DNA from: Actinoplanes solisilvae
GTDB lineage: Bacteria; Actinomycetota; Actinomycetes; Mycobacteriales; Micromonosporaceae
Direction of reading: 5' to 3'
Assembly: GCF_003999975.1 (NCBI RefSeq)
Contig: NZ_RJAC01000021.1
Location: forward strand, 1-64,000
Length of the DNA stretch: 64,000 bases
Positions 48,168-57,813 of this stretch are shown here, one piece after another. The notes under the pieces were generated by a model, which saw only the letters and a list, made by a program, of their open reading frames with translations, ran no database searches and had not been told where the DNA came from. A program made the translations under genes and the position numbers. Each line of letters opens with the position of its first letter. The stretch's first letter is position 1.

Positions 48168-48277
48168 CGTCTCGGGCCGCCGGTCGTCTCGGGCCGCCGG
48201 TCGTCTCGGGCCGCCGGTCGTCTCGGGCCGCCGGTCGTCTCGGGCCGCCGGTCGTCTCGGGCCGCCGGTCGTCCCGG
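48166..48277. repeat. 17-bp tandem repeat, six perfect copies plus a partial
   Basis: The unit GTCGTCTCGGGCCGCCG is repeated six times without error (48166-48267), followed by GTCGTCCCGG. It lies between convergent genes, directly behind the terminator. Perfect identity points to recent expansion by slippage. Confidence 0.9.
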
Positions 48278-48291
48278 AGTGACGGCCTCGG

Positions 48292-48735
48292 TCAGGCCGC
48301 CGGGACGGGCCGCAGCGCGGCGGCGAGAGCCTCGGCGTTCCGCTTGTCGACGGCCGGGAAGGTGAGCGAGATACCCTCGCCCTCATCGCCGAACGCCAGC
48401 CGCAGCACACTCATCACGCCGATCTTGGCCTCGGCCAGCGTCACCTGGTCGCGGGAGATCTCACCCAGCACCGTCTTGCCGGCGCCGCCCATGAACGTCT
48501 GGGACAGGAAGATCAGACGGTCGGTGGTCACGACCACGAACTGCTTGCTGTTCTTGACCAGCAGCGCCGCCAGCGCCCCACCGGCGTCGATCGCGATCCC
48601 CTGCTTGACGGCCGTGCCGAGCCGGCTCGCGCCGAACTTCCCGACCACCGCGCGGGTGCCTGCGACCGGCTGCTCACCCGGCTGCAGCATCGAGGCGACC
48701 TGCTCGAACGCCTTCGTCTGAACCTTGTCACGCAT
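48292..48735 (-). CDS. PH-like cytoplasmic protein, unknown role
   Basis: The 147-residue protein alternates short strands (VVGKFGASRL, QFVVVTTDRLIFLS, ISRDQVTLAEAKIG, VLRLAFGDEGEGISLTF) and ends in a helix, as in bacterial PH-like domains. No catalytic motif is visible. ATG 48733-48735 follows GGGGAGACG. It converges on the carboxylase gene across the 17-bp repeat. Confidence 0.6.
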   Translation of the reverse strand: MRDKVQTKAFEQVASMLQPGEQPVAGTRAVVGKFGASRLGTAVKQGIAIDAGGALAALLVKNSKQFVVVTTDRLIFLSQTFMGGAGKTVLGEISRDQVTLAEAKIGVMSVLRLAFGDEGEGISLTFPAVDKRNAEALAAALRPVPAA

Positions 48736-48891
48736 TGACGTCTCCCCGTGGTTCTCTTCGTGAGCGCAAACGCGAGGGATCGTACTAGGCCTCCAATTAG
48801 GAAGCGCGAGTGATCTCATCGGCCCGCCCGCCACGTCCAGAGAGCCTCCGGGGTCGAGGTCTGCCCTGGAGGCCCGGTGCAGGAAAGCTCT

Positions 48892-50277
48892 CTAGGCCGG
48901 CCCCCTCTCCGGTTGTGACGTCGGCCAGCCCGGGGGCTCGACGCCGCCGGGGATGACGGCGGGCGGGTCGTAGGGCTGCCGGGTGAACACGAATGTGCCC
49001 AGGTCGAGGTGGGTCACCGCGCCGTCGGTGCCGCGGCGCAAGCGCAGGGTCTCACCGGCGAAGTAGCCGGTGAGACCGACCCAGGTGCCGTCGCCCGAGG
49101 GGCGCACGCGGGTGCCCAGGCCGTTGCCCGACAGCGCGCCCAGCTCGAGGAACCCGTCGGCCAGCGGGCGCAGCACGAACGGGGCCGGCCCCCAGAACCA
49201 CGGCCCGGCCAGGTCGAGAACCGCCTGGTCGACGTGGGGCAGCGGCTTCCACGGGGCGGGAATGCGCGGTTCGCTATCGGCGACGATGTCGAGCAGGTCG
49301 GCCCCCAGGCCGCCGATGGGCACGCCCGCCGTGGTGTTGGTCAGCACCACCGCGCCGAGCCCGTCGTCGGGGCTCACCCAGACGCAGGCGAGGAAACCGG
49401 GCACCGACCCGGTGTGGCCTGACAGCAGGCGATCGCCGCGGCGCAGGATCTGAGTGCCCAGACCGTAGCTCGCGTCCCACGCGCCGGCCTCGGGCGCGGA
49501 AGCGGGCGTCCGCATCTCTTCGAGAGTGTCGGCGCTCAGCACACGCTCGTCGCCGTCGAGCAGGAACGCGGCGAACCGGGCCAGGTCATCCACCGTGGAC
49601 CACATCACGCCGGCCGGGGCCATCGCGCCGTACTCCTGCGCCGGCTCGGGCAGCAGCACGTCGGCCCACGGATGCACGGCGAAGCCGGTCGCCTGTGGCG
49701 GGGAGGGCCGCACGCCCGTGCGGGTCAGGCCGAGCGGCTCGAGCACCTCGTCGGCCAGCACCTCGGCCCACGGCTTGCCGCGCAAGCGCTCGACCAGGGC
49801 GCCGAGCAGGGCGAAGCCGGGGTTGGAGTAGTGGAAACGCCGGCCCGGCGGATGCACTCGAGGATCGTCTTGCAGCACGTCGGTCAGCTCGGGCCGCAGC
49901 GTGCCCGGTGAGCGTTCCCACCACGGGCCGGGCGGCTCGGCGGCCAGGCCCGCGGTGTGGGCCAGAAGCGAACCGATCGTGGCGTCGCCGACCGTCGTGC
50001 CGGGGAGGTGGTCGTCGAGCCGGTCGGTGAGGGCGAGCCGGCCCTCGTCTCGCAGGCGCAGCACCAGCAGCGTCACGAAGGTCTTGGTGATCGAGCCGAT
50101 GCGGTATTGCACGTCGCTGCCGGAGACGTCGCCGCGGCCCTGCGACCACACCGAACGGCCGTCGCGCACCACGGCGGCGATCATGGAGGGCGCCCTCGCG
50201 CCGACCTGGGCGGTGGCCAGGCGGTGGAGCAGGGCTCGGCTGGTCTCGGGCAGCAGATCCGGCTGGGTCGGTGACAT
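48892..50277 (-). CDS. serine hydrolase of the beta-lactamase/class C family
   Basis: The 461-residue protein has the penicillin-binding fold motifs: SITK (Ser62-Lys65), YSN in FHYSNPGF (about 148) and HTG in SGHTGSVPGF (about 293). No signal peptide is present, so it is likely cytosolic and more akin to esterases or D-amino-acid peptidases than to resistance enzymes. It starts 9 bp after the stop of the DacB-like gene, suggesting one operon. Confidence 0.85.
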   Translation of the reverse strand: MSPTQPDLLPETSRALLHRLATAQVGARAPSMIAAVVRDGRSVWSQGRGDVSGSDVQYRIGSITKTFVTLLVLRLRDEGRLALTDRLDDHLPGTTVGDATIGSLLAHTAGLAAEPPGPWWERSPGTLRPELTDVLQDDPRVHPPGRRFHYSNPGFALLGALVERLRGKPWAEVLADEVLEPLGLTRTGVRPSPPQATGFAVHPWADVLLPEPAQEYGAMAPAGVMWSTVDDLARFAAFLLDGDERVLSADTLEEMRTPASAPEAGAWDASYGLGTQILRRGDRLLSGHTGSVPGFLACVWVSPDDGLGAVVLTNTTAGVPIGGLGADLLDIVADSEPRIPAPWKPLPHVDQAVLDLAGPWFWGPAPFVLRPLADGFLELGALSGNGLGTRVRPSGDGTWVGLTGYFAGETLRLRRGTDGAVTHLDLGTFVFTRQPYDPPAVIPGGVEPPGWPTSQPERGPA

Positions 50278-50286
50278 GCCGAGAAC

Positions 50287-51813
50287 CTACAAGGAAGCTC
50301 CGAGGTTTTTCGCGGCCCTTTTCTCCGGCTGTGGACAACTCGCCAGCGCGATCGCGATCCGATCGAGCACCGGTGTGACCGTGGGTGACAGTTGGTTGTT
50401 GATGATCGCTGAGAACACCAGCGGACGGTCACCGGGCCCGGTCACATAGCCGGAGAGGGCCGCGGCCCCGGTAAGCGTTCCGGTCTTGGCGCGCACGTTG
50501 CCGGCGGCGACCGTGCCGCGCATCCGGTTGCGCAGCGTGCCGCCGATCATCGGATCGGGATCACCGGCGACGGGCAACGCGGCCTGCCAGACCGGGAACC
50601 ACGGCTCGGAGCGCACCGCCATCAGGAACCGTGCGAACGTCGCCGGTGGCACCAGGTTGCGCCGCGAGAGCCCCGACCCGTCGACCTGCCGCATCGTCGC
50701 GGTGTCGAGCCCCAGCCCGCCCAGATAGGCGGCGACGGCATTGGTGCCCGCCGCCCACGAGCCGACCCCGGCCGCACGCCGCCCGATCGCCTTCACCAGC
50801 AGCTCGGACATGACGTTGTTCGAGAGCTTGAGCAGCGGCGCCATCAGCTCCCGCAGCGGCGGCCCGGCATGCCGGGCGACCAGCGCCGCCTCGGCCGGTG
50901 TGGCCTTCCCCGTGACGATCCGGCCGTGCACGCGTACGCCGTGTCGCCGCAACGCCGCGTCGAAGACGTTCGCCGTCAGCGCTGTCGCGTCCCACACGGC
51001 CACCGTCTCGATCACCGACTGTGCCTTCGCCGCGATCTGCCCGGTGACGGTCAGCTTGTTGCTGCCATGACCGCGCGTCACGGAGATCGCGGTCGCGTTC
51101 CCGACCGTAATCGCCTCGTTGACGACGGTCATTCGTGCCCCGGCCGGTTCGACGGAAATGCGAGTCGGGCCGTTGTCCACAGGCGACGGCGATACCTTGA
51201 CGCTCACCGTGGCCGCCAGATAGTTCTTGTCGGGCGCCACCGTCAGCGCCGAGACAGGAGCCGCCCCCGAGTAAGCCTCGTCGTCCCAAGCCCACTCCAA
51301 CCCCCGTCGCTGCGAGTCGAAGGAGGTGTCGTCGGCGACCAGATCCCCGGTGACCACGCGCAACCCGGACGCGGCCACGTCACGGGCCAGCGCGTCGAGC
51401 CCCTCGGGCGTCAACGCCGGATCCCCCTCACCCCGCAGATGCAGATCACCGTCGAGAGAACCACCCCGGCGTACGCCGAACGCCCGCGCCTCGGTCACGA
51501 AGCGGTGCCCGGGTCCGAGGATCGACATGGCCGCGGCCGACGTGAACAGCTTCGCGTTGGACGCGGGCAGCAGCCGCCGCGTGCCGCCGCGGTCGACGAC
51601 CGTCGCTCCCGTCCGAGCGTCCGCAACGACCACCCCGACCTGCGAGCCGGCCAACACCGGGTCGGCCAGCACGTCGTCGATCGCCGTCCCGATCCCGGCC
51701 GGCTCCCGCACGACCGGGGCCGCGTGGGCCGGGCCGGCAGCGGTCACGGCGGGAGGGGCGACGAGGGTGAGCGCTGCGATGAGGGCTGCGGCGGAGGCTC
51801 GTACGCGGATCAT
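50287..51813 (-). CDS. dacB: D-alanyl-D-alanine carboxypeptidase/endopeptidase (PBP4 type)
   Basis: The 508-residue exported protein has a signal peptide (MIRVRASAAALIAALTLVAP … AHAAP, about 1-32) and class C penicillin-binding motifs SNAK (Ser85-Lys88), SNN in KLSNNVMSELL and KTG in AKTGTLTG. The long insertion between the first two motifs is typical of PBP4. It trims or cleaves peptidoglycan cross-bridges outside the membrane. Confidence 0.9.
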   Translation of the reverse strand: MIRVRASAAALIAALTLVAPPAVTAAGPAHAAPVVREPAGIGTAIDDVLADPVLAGSQVGVVVADARTGATVVDRGGTRRLLPASNAKLFTSAAAMSILGPGHRFVTEARAFGVRRGGSLDGDLHLRGEGDPALTPEGLDALARDVAASGLRVVTGDLVADDTSFDSQRRGLEWAWDDEAYSGAAPVSALTVAPDKNYLAATVSVKVSPSPVDNGPTRISVEPAGARMTVVNEAITVGNATAISVTRGHGSNKLTVTGQIAAKAQSVIETVAVWDATALTANVFDAALRRHGVRVHGRIVTGKATPAEAALVARHAGPPLRELMAPLLKLSNNVMSELLVKAIGRRAAGVGSWAAGTNAVAAYLGGLGLDTATMRQVDGSGLSRRNLVPPATFARFLMAVRSEPWFPVWQAALPVAGDPDPMIGGTLRNRMRGTVAAGNVRAKTGTLTGAAALSGYVTGPGDRPLVFSAIINNQLSPTVTPVLDRIAIALASCPQPEKRAAKNLGASL

Positions 51814-52002
51814 GCCTTGATCAACGATCGGCGGCCGGATCTGTGGCCTCGGCGTGGGACCGTGCCTCTGCGGGCGGCCGGGGCCGGGAGGCCAGGGGCG
51901 GCGGACGGTCGGGGGCCGGGGCGACCGCGGGCGGTAATTCGCGAGCGTCAACGATCTTGACGGGCTAGCGTGGCGGAGCTGACGACGGAAAGGAGCGATG
52001 TG

Positions 52003-53169
52003 ATGGAGAAGATCAACAAGCGACTGGTGAACTGGGCGAGCCTGCTCGAAGACCAGACCCGGGCCCAGGCCGAGAAAGCCTCCCGCCTGCCCTTCATCTT
52101 TCCGCACATCGCCCTGATGCCCGACGCGCACCTGGGCAAGGGCGCGACGGTCGGTTCGGTCATCCCGACGATGGGGGCGATCATCCCGGCGGCGGTCGGC
52201 GTCGACATCGGCTGCGGCATGGCCGCCGTGCGCACGCAGTACCACCGCGACGACCTCAAGCCGGGCCTGGCCAAGCTGCGCACCGCCATCGAGAACGCCG
52301 TCCCGCTCAGCGCGGGCGTCTACAACACGAGCGTGACCGACACGGCCCACAAGCGGATCGAGCAGCTCACGGCGAAGGCCGAGAAGGCCGGGTTCGAGCC
52401 GGGCCACTACGCCGGCAACTGGGAGCTGCAGCTCGGCACGCTCGGGTCGGGCAACCACTTCATCGAGGTGACCGCCGACGAGAACGGGCAGGTCTGGCTC
52501 TTCCTGCACTCGGGATCGCGCGGCGTCGGCAACAAGATCGCCACGCACCACATCAAGGTCGCGCAGGCGGCGATGAAGCGCTGGTGGATCGACCTGCCCG
52601 ACCCTGACCTGGCCTACCTGGCCGAGGGCACCGACGAGTTCTGGACCTACATCAAGCAGCTGCGCTGGGCCCAGGACTTCGCGCTGGCCAACCGCGACGA
52701 GATGATGGACCGCGTCGTGGACTGCTTCGCCGACTACGTGGGCGGGGACGTCCGCGAGCTCGAGCGGGTGCAGTGCCACCACAACTACACCGAGCAGGAG
52801 ACCCACTTCGGCCGCAAGGTGTGGCTCTCGCGCAAGGGGGCGATCAACGCCGAGAAGGGCCGCGCCGGGCTCATCCCGGGGTCGATGGGCGACGCGTCCT
52901 ACGTGGTGGTCGGCAAGGGCAACCAGGTGGCGCTGAACTCGTCGCCGCACGGAGCGGGGCGGCAGCTCTCGCGTTCGAAGGCGCGCCAGACCTTCACCCG
53001 CGACCAGCTCCGCGAGGCGATGAAGGGCATCGAGTACCGCGACACCGACGCGTTCCTCGACGAGATCCCGGGCGCCTACAAGCCGATCGACGTGGTGATG
53101 CAGGACGCCGACGACCTGGTGGAGGTGCGCCACACGCTGCGCCAGATCGTGAACGTGAAGGGCGACTGA
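52003..53169 (+). CDS. rtcB: RtcB-type RNA ligase
   Basis: The 388-residue protein has the RtcB core: PDAHLGKGATVGSVIPT, VGVDIGCGM, LGSGNHFIEV, HSGSRGVGN and SPHGAGRQLSRSKA with the His316 expected to carry GMP. RtcB joins 2',3'-cyclic phosphate and 5'-OH RNA ends using GTP and Mn. No archease or RtcA gene is next to it. ATG 52003 follows AAAGGAG at 7 nt. A 14-bp tandem repeat follows the stop. Confidence 0.93.
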   Translation: MEKINKRLVNWASLLEDQTRAQAEKASRLPFIFPHIALMPDAHLGKGATVGSVIPTMGAIIPAAVGVDIGCGMAAVRTQYHRDDLKPGLAKLRTAIENAVPLSAGVYNTSVTDTAHKRIEQLTAKAEKAGFEPGHYAGNWELQLGTLGSGNHFIEVTADENGQVWLFLHSGSRGVGNKIATHHIKVAQAAMKRWWIDLPDPDLAYLAEGTDEFWTYIKQLRWAQDFALANRDEMMDRVVDCFADYVGGDVRELERVQCHHNYTEQETHFGRKVWLSRKGAINAEKGRAGLIPGSMGDASYVVVGKGNQVALNSSPHGAGRQLSRSKARQTFTRDQLREAMKGIEYRDTDAFLDEIPGAYKPIDVVMQDADDLVEVRHTLRQIVNVKGD

Positions 53170-53181
53170 CGCTCAGCGCGG

Positions 53182-53251
53182 GCCGGTTCAGCGGGGCCGG
53201 TTCAGCGGGGCCGGTTCAGCGGGGCCGGTTCAGCGGGGCCGGTTCAGCGCA
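53182..53251. repeat. 14-bp tandem repeat behind rtcB
   Basis: GCCGGTTCAGCGGG is repeated four times exactly (53182-53237) with a fifth copy differing at the end; a diverged copy precedes. The array touches the final codon of the convergent PAP2-like gene. Confidence 0.88.
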
Positions 53252-53828
53252 GGGCCGGGAAGACTGTTGCGGCGATCAGTGCCCCGACGGTCGACCCGGC
53301 CACCACCTGGGCGAGCGTGTGCGCCGACAGCACCAGCCGCGACCAGCCGATCAGCGGCACCAACGGCAGGCCGATCAGCGCGATCGGCCCCCACACCGCG
53401 ACCAGCACCGCCACGGTCCCGGCGGCCACCCCGGCATGGATCGACATCTTCCAGTACGCCGTGACGAGCCCGAAGACGACCAGGCCGGCGCACCCGGCGG
53501 CGAGCAGGGCGAGCAGTTCCCGCGGCGCGCCGAGCAGCACCAGCGCCGCCGTGCCGATGGCGACCGACACCGTGCCGAAGATCAGCGGGCCCCGGCGGTG
53601 CTCGCGCTCGGGGATGTGATGACTGGTCAGGCGACCTCGGCGGACACCCCTCACGACGTACGCCATGGGAATGCCGGCGGCGAACAACGCGGCCGGCGCC
53701 CCCCACCACCGGGAGACGCCCGGCTGGCTGCCCGCGTGGAAGCCGACCACCAGCAGCAGCACGGCGATGAGCACGCCCGGCGCGAACACCTCGGTCAGCA
53801 CCCGGGCGAAGCGGATCTTGAAGGTCAC
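53244..53828 (-). CDS. PAP2-like membrane protein
   Basis: The 194-residue protein has six hydrophobic segments and two PAP2-like histidine motifs, MSIHAGVAAG (about 127-136) and SRLVLSAHTLAQVVAG (about 164-179). The usual first motif KxxxxxxRP is not evident, so phosphatase activity is uncertain. Family members remove phosphate from lipid substrates. The C-terminal codons lie in the tandem repeat. Confidence 0.7.
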   Translation of the reverse strand: MTFKIRFARVLTEVFAPGVLIAVLLLVVGFHAGSQPGVSRWWGAPAALFAAGIPMAYVVRGVRRGRLTSHHIPEREHRRGPLIFGTVSVAIGTAALVLLGAPRELLALLAAGCAGLVVFGLVTAYWKMSIHAGVAAGTVAVLVAVWGPIALIGLPLVPLIGWSRLVLSAHTLAQVVAGSTVGALIAATVFPALR

Positions 53829-53900
53829 CAGCGAACCCTATGTTTTGCGGCGCTTCTCACTGATCACCGGACCGGCCCGCCTGGCATCCTTAAGGGCCTT

Positions 53901-54704
53901 ATGAACGTTGTGGAACTACAGGACGTGACCTTCCGCCGCGAGGGCAAGCAGATCCTGCACGGGGTCAGTTTTACCGTGCGTGAGGGTGAGCACTGGGCTC
54001 TGCTCGGCCCCAACGGCGCCGGGAAGAGTACGGTCCTCGGCTTCTGCGGCGCGCTGACTTTTCCGACCACGGGCAGCGTGAGCGTGCTGGGGCATCGTCT
54101 CGGGCGAGTCGACCTGCAGCAGCTGCGCCGCTCGATCGGGCACGTCAACCCGCGTCACCCGCTGCGTTCGCCCCTGACCGTACGTGATGTCGTGCTCACC
54201 GGTCTGCACGGGTCGATCGAGACGCCGCCACGCATCGTTCACGACCCGGCGGACGTCGAGCGGGCGCTCGCGCTGATCGACACGTTCGGGCTCGGCGGCC
54301 AGTCCGAGGAGCGCTGGCCCACCCTGTCGCAGGGCGAGCGGGGGCGGGTGCTGGTCGCGCGGGCCCTGATCAACGACCCACGCCTGATGCTGCTCGACGA
54401 GCCCTCCACCGGCCTCGACGTCGCGGCCCGCGAGCAACTTCTCGAGACCATAGACCTTCTCGACCGTACGCATCCCCGCCTGGCCTCGATCGTAGTGACC
54501 CACCACCTCGAGGAGTTGCCCACCAGCACCACGCACGCCCTGCTGCTCTCGGCCGGCCGCGTGGTGGCAGCCGGACCCGCCGTCGACGTGCTCAGCACGT
54601 CACACGTGTCGGCGGCGTTCGACCATCCGATCAGCGTGACGATGGAGGATGGCCGGTGGGCCGCTCGTGCTGGTCGGCAACCGGCCGGGACAGGTTCGCG
54701 ATGA
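53901..54704 (+). CDS. orphan ABC transporter ATP-binding protein
   Basis: The 267-residue ATPase has Walker A GPNGAGKS, signature LSQGERGRV, Walker B LMLLDEP and the H-loop VVTHHLEEL. It resembles cytosolic iron/molybdate-type or ModF-like ATPases more than permease-bound ones. No permease gene is adjacent. Its 3' end overlaps the convergent phospholipase-D-like gene by 74 bp. Confidence 0.88.
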   Translation: MNVVELQDVTFRREGKQILHGVSFTVREGEHWALLGPNGAGKSTVLGFCGALTFPTTGSVSVLGHRLGRVDLQQLRRSIGHVNPRHPLRSPLTVRDVVLTGLHGSIETPPRIVHDPADVERALALIDTFGLGGQSEERWPTLSQGERGRVLVARALINDPRLMLLDEPSTGLDVAAREQLLETIDLLDRTHPRLASIVVTHHLEELPTSTTHALLLSAGRVVAAGPAVDVLSTSHVSAAFDHPISVTMEDGRWAARAGRQPAGTGSR

Positions 54705-55759
54705 TGCGGTCGATCTCGGCGAGGACGTAGGCGGCGAGGGAGCGCTGGGCCGCCTCGGCCGCCGGGTTGGTCTCCTCGAGGTCGCCGAGCACGACGATGT
54801 TCTCGTCGTTGAGGGTCGCGGCGGGGGCGGTGTAGTTGAAGCTGCCCGCCACGACCAGGCGCTCGTCGATGACCATCAGTTTGTGATGCACTTTGCGCAC
54901 CCCGTTGCCGGGCGTGTTCTCGTACAACTCGGCGCCCTTGACCTTGAGGGGGACGGTGGCTGCCCACGCCTGGCTGCCCTGGCCGCGGTCGAGCACCCCG
55001 CGCACCGGGACACCGGCCTTGAGCAGCCAGAACATCGTGTCGTCGATGCCGGAGGACTGGGCGAAGGTGAACATCGCGAAGTCGACGCGGTGCTCGGCCT
55101 TGAGCATCTGCTTCATGAGCTCCATCTCCGGCCCCTGGTGCGGCGCGAAGATCGGCTTGACCCGGATGCCGCCGAGGCGGAACGCCGCGGGGCTTCGACT
55201 CGCGGCGTTCCCGCAGCTCGCCGAACGTGCCGCTGCGCAGCCGCTCGAACTCGCGCAGGTAGAGGCCGGTCGCGGTCTGCCCGCGCAGGATCAGCACGTG
55301 GTTGAGGTTGTTGCCCGACGCGTTGGTCCCGGTGTCGGTCAGCGTGAAGTTCGTCGACCCGGTGAGGATGGCCGCGGTCGGCGCGCCCGGATCCCGCACG
55401 ATGAACTTCTGGTGGAAGATCTTCGGATTCAGGTCGGTGACCAGGTCGACGCCCGCCCGCAGCAGCGCCGAGTGAATGACCCGGTTGTGCTCGTTGTCCC
55501 CGCTCAGGCTCCACGGGTCGGCGAGCGGCGGATCCTCGACCAGGTAGTCGCCCTCAAGGACGATCTGCACGCTGACCTTGCGCGCTTTGGCCGCCAGCAC
55601 CGCCTCGGCCACGGCCCGCGAATCCAGCTCCTGCACCGCGATCAGCAACGTGTCGGTGGCCCCGGCGATGAAATCCCGGATGACCACGTCGAGGTCGTCC
55701 GGCCCACCGAGCACGGGCGGCCCCGCGTAAAACTCCACACTGCCCAGGTCAAGCCCCAT
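54631..55759 (-). pseudogene. phospholipase-D-like protein with an apparent frameshift
   Basis: Two halves of one protein lie in different frames. The N-terminal part (start ATG 55757-55759) holds the first HKD motif FHQKFIVRDPG; the second, read after the shift, holds VHHKLMVIDERLVVAGSFNY. The frame breaks at GGGG 55189-55192 (CCCC on the coding strand); removing one base restores KPAAFRLGGIRVKPIFAPHQ. Both catalytic motifs are intact, so this may be a sequencing error in a homopolymer or a very recent mutation. It follows the receptor kinase by 35 bp. Confidence 0.7.
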
Positions 55760-55794
55760 GACACCAGTGTGGACGTCGCGACGGCAAACCAGTG

Positions 55795-57762
55795 TCAGTT
55801 CCCCGACGACACCGCCATCCGGGCGACCCGGACCACCTCGCCGCCGCGGATCGTTACGAGGGCCGCGAAGGGGGAGGGGCCGATGTCGGTCACGAAGTCG
55901 CCGAAGGGGACGGTGCAGGTGCCGGCGTGGGTGGCCGGGTCGAGGCATTTCGCGCGATCGGGACGGTAGTCGAGATAGGTCGGCTTGCGGGCGATCGGTA
56001 CGGCCACCTGGGACGAGCTGGGGATCGGGACGGTCTTCTCGACGCAGGCCGGGGACGTGGCGGGCAGCCCTCGGCGGCGGCAGTATTCGGCGCCGGGCAG
56101 GTAGTCGGTCGGTTCGACGATGGAGATGTGCCCGGCGTCGTACATCAGCCAGATCCCCGCGCTGAACTGGGCGTCGCCGCTGGTGAAGGCGGGCACGGCG
56201 GGGAAGCCGGTGGTGGCGCCGGAGCGCAAGCGTGCCTCGGCGAACGTCACGTCGGCGCGGCCACCCGGGCGGGCCACGACGCCGAACAGCACCTGGCCGC
56301 TGATCAGCGACGACTCGGTGAGCGGGCCCTTCAGGGCCGGAGCGCCGTCGACAGTCAGAGTCGCCTCCCGGTCGTCGGCGGTCAGGCGCAGCTCGTGGGC
56401 GGTGCCGATCGAGGTCGGGCGGTCGGTCGAGGCGACGACGGTCTCGCGGCCGTCGATCGAGCTCGTGAGGCTCACCGCCGTGGGGCATACCGACACACGG
56501 TAGTTGTCGGAGAACCGGTCGTCCTCCTCGGTTGTGGCCCGGAACCAGATCGCGGCGCAGGAGGTCGCGGTGGACAGGGTCGCCCGCACCTCGACGCTCT
56601 GGGCCGCCGGGAAGACCGTCCGTGAATAGAGCCCGCACATCATGGAGTCGGTGGACCGCACGCGTAGGCCCCGCTGGTGACTGCACGAACCGTCGTCCCC
56701 GGTGGACGGCTCGAAGAACGCGCTGCGCTCCAGCGAGTCGAAGATGCTCGGGCCGGCGACCACCGGCGGCTTGGAGTCGACCGCGGGCGCGGCGGGTTGC
56801 GGGTCGTTGAGCTGCCGGAAGACCAGTCCGGCGCCGGCGGCCACAAGGGTAGCGGTCGCGGCGGCGACGGCCACCCAGCGACGTCGCGACGGGCGGGGCT
56901 GTTTGGCTGCGGCTTCGGCCTCGCGCCGCAACTGAGCGGGCAGCGGAGCGGGCGCGCCCGGGACCAGCAGCCGGTCGAGCAGCTCAGGCGCGGTCGGGCG
57001 GTTCGCCGGGTCCTTCTCCAGGGCGGCCGTGACCAGCTCGGCCAGGTAGGGCGGGAGGTCGCCGACCCGCGGCGGCTGTGTGAGGATGCGCGCAGCGGTG
57101 ACGGCCGGGGTGTCCCCGCCGAACGGGGTGCGGCCGGCCCCGGCATAGGCGACGACGGCGCCCCACGCGAAAACGTCGACCGCGGGCGTGAGCGGCCGGT
57201 CGGCGGTGTCGAGACGTTCGGGGGCCATGTAGGCCAGCGTCCCGACGACCTCCTCGGCCCGGGTGTGAAAACTGGTCGGCTCCAGCGGACGGGCGATCCC
57301 GAAGTCGATCACCTTGGGTGTGCCCAGCGCGAACAGCACGTTGCGCGGCTTCAGGTCGCGGTGGATGACCCCGGCGCCGTGGATGGCGGCCAGCGCGGTT
57401 GCCACCCCGACGGCCACACCGTGCAGATTTCCGCCGGTGAGCGGCCCGTTCTCGGCCACGACGTCGCTGAGGCTGGGCCCGTCGACGTATTCGACGACGA
57501 GGTAGGGAACATCGGGGTCGGCGTCGAGGACCTCGGCCGTGCAGAAGGGCGGCACCTGCCGTGCCCGGTTGACCTCGCTGCGGAAGCGGGCCCGGAACTC
57601 GGGCTCGTGCGCGTACTCAGGGCGGATGACCTTGACGGCCACCAGGCGGCCGCCGGGCGCCTCGGCCAGGAAGACCGTGCCCATACCGCCCTCACCCAGC
57701 CGCGAACGCGTTCGGTAGCGGCCGATGAACTCAGGGTCGCCGGGTCGCAGGGGCTGTGTCAC
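55795..57762 (-). CDS. transmembrane Ser/Thr protein kinase with sugar-binding-like outer domain
   Basis: The 655-residue receptor kinase has LGEGGMGTVF, HRDLKPRN (Asp about 137) and DFG in the kinase domain (about 15-265), one membrane span (about 294-314, WVAVAAATATLVAAGAGLVF) and a 340-residue outer region. Residues about 340-505 resemble a concanavalin/LamG-like beta-sandwich (VEVRATLSTATSCAAIWF … HELRLTADDREATLTVDG). The last 130 residues hold paired cysteines. GTG 57760-57762 is preferred over an upstream ATG. It is the second receptor kinase in this window with a lectin-like sensor. Confidence 0.88.
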   Translation of the reverse strand: MTQPLRPGDPEFIGRYRTRSRLGEGGMGTVFLAEAPGGRLVAVKVIRPEYAHEPEFRARFRSEVNRARQVPPFCTAEVLDADPDVPYLVVEYVDGPSLSDVVAENGPLTGGNLHGVAVGVATALAAIHGAGVIHRDLKPRNVLFALGTPKVIDFGIARPLEPTSFHTRAEEVVGTLAYMAPERLDTADRPLTPAVDVFAWGAVVAYAGAGRTPFGGDTPAVTAARILTQPPRVGDLPPYLAELVTAALEKDPANRPTAPELLDRLLVPGAPAPLPAQLRREAEAAAKQPRPSRRRWVAVAAATATLVAAGAGLVFRQLNDPQPAAPAVDSKPPVVAGPSIFDSLERSAFFEPSTGDDGSCSHQRGLRVRSTDSMMCGLYSRTVFPAAQSVEVRATLSTATSCAAIWFRATTEEDDRFSDNYRVSVCPTAVSLTSSIDGRETVVASTDRPTSIGTAHELRLTADDREATLTVDGAPALKGPLTESSLISGQVLFGVVARPGGRADVTFAEARLRSGATTGFPAVPAFTSGDAQFSAGIWLMYDAGHISIVEPTDYLPGAEYCRRRGLPATSPACVEKTVPIPSSSQVAVPIARKPTYLDYRPDRAKCLDPATHAGTCTVPFGDFVTDIGPSPFAALVTIRGGEVVRVARMAVSSGN

Positions 57763-57813
57763 GGGAGGCGAAGTTACCTCGGCCGGGCCGCGGATCAAAG
57801 CCGCGACCACGAC

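Noticed and set aside
48166..48277. CRISPR-like array
   Set aside because: Units of 17 bp are directly adjacent with no spacers, and no cas gene is present.
53182..53251. CRISPR or integron attachment array
   Set aside because: Plain head-to-tail 14-bp repeats without spacers, integrase or cassette genes.
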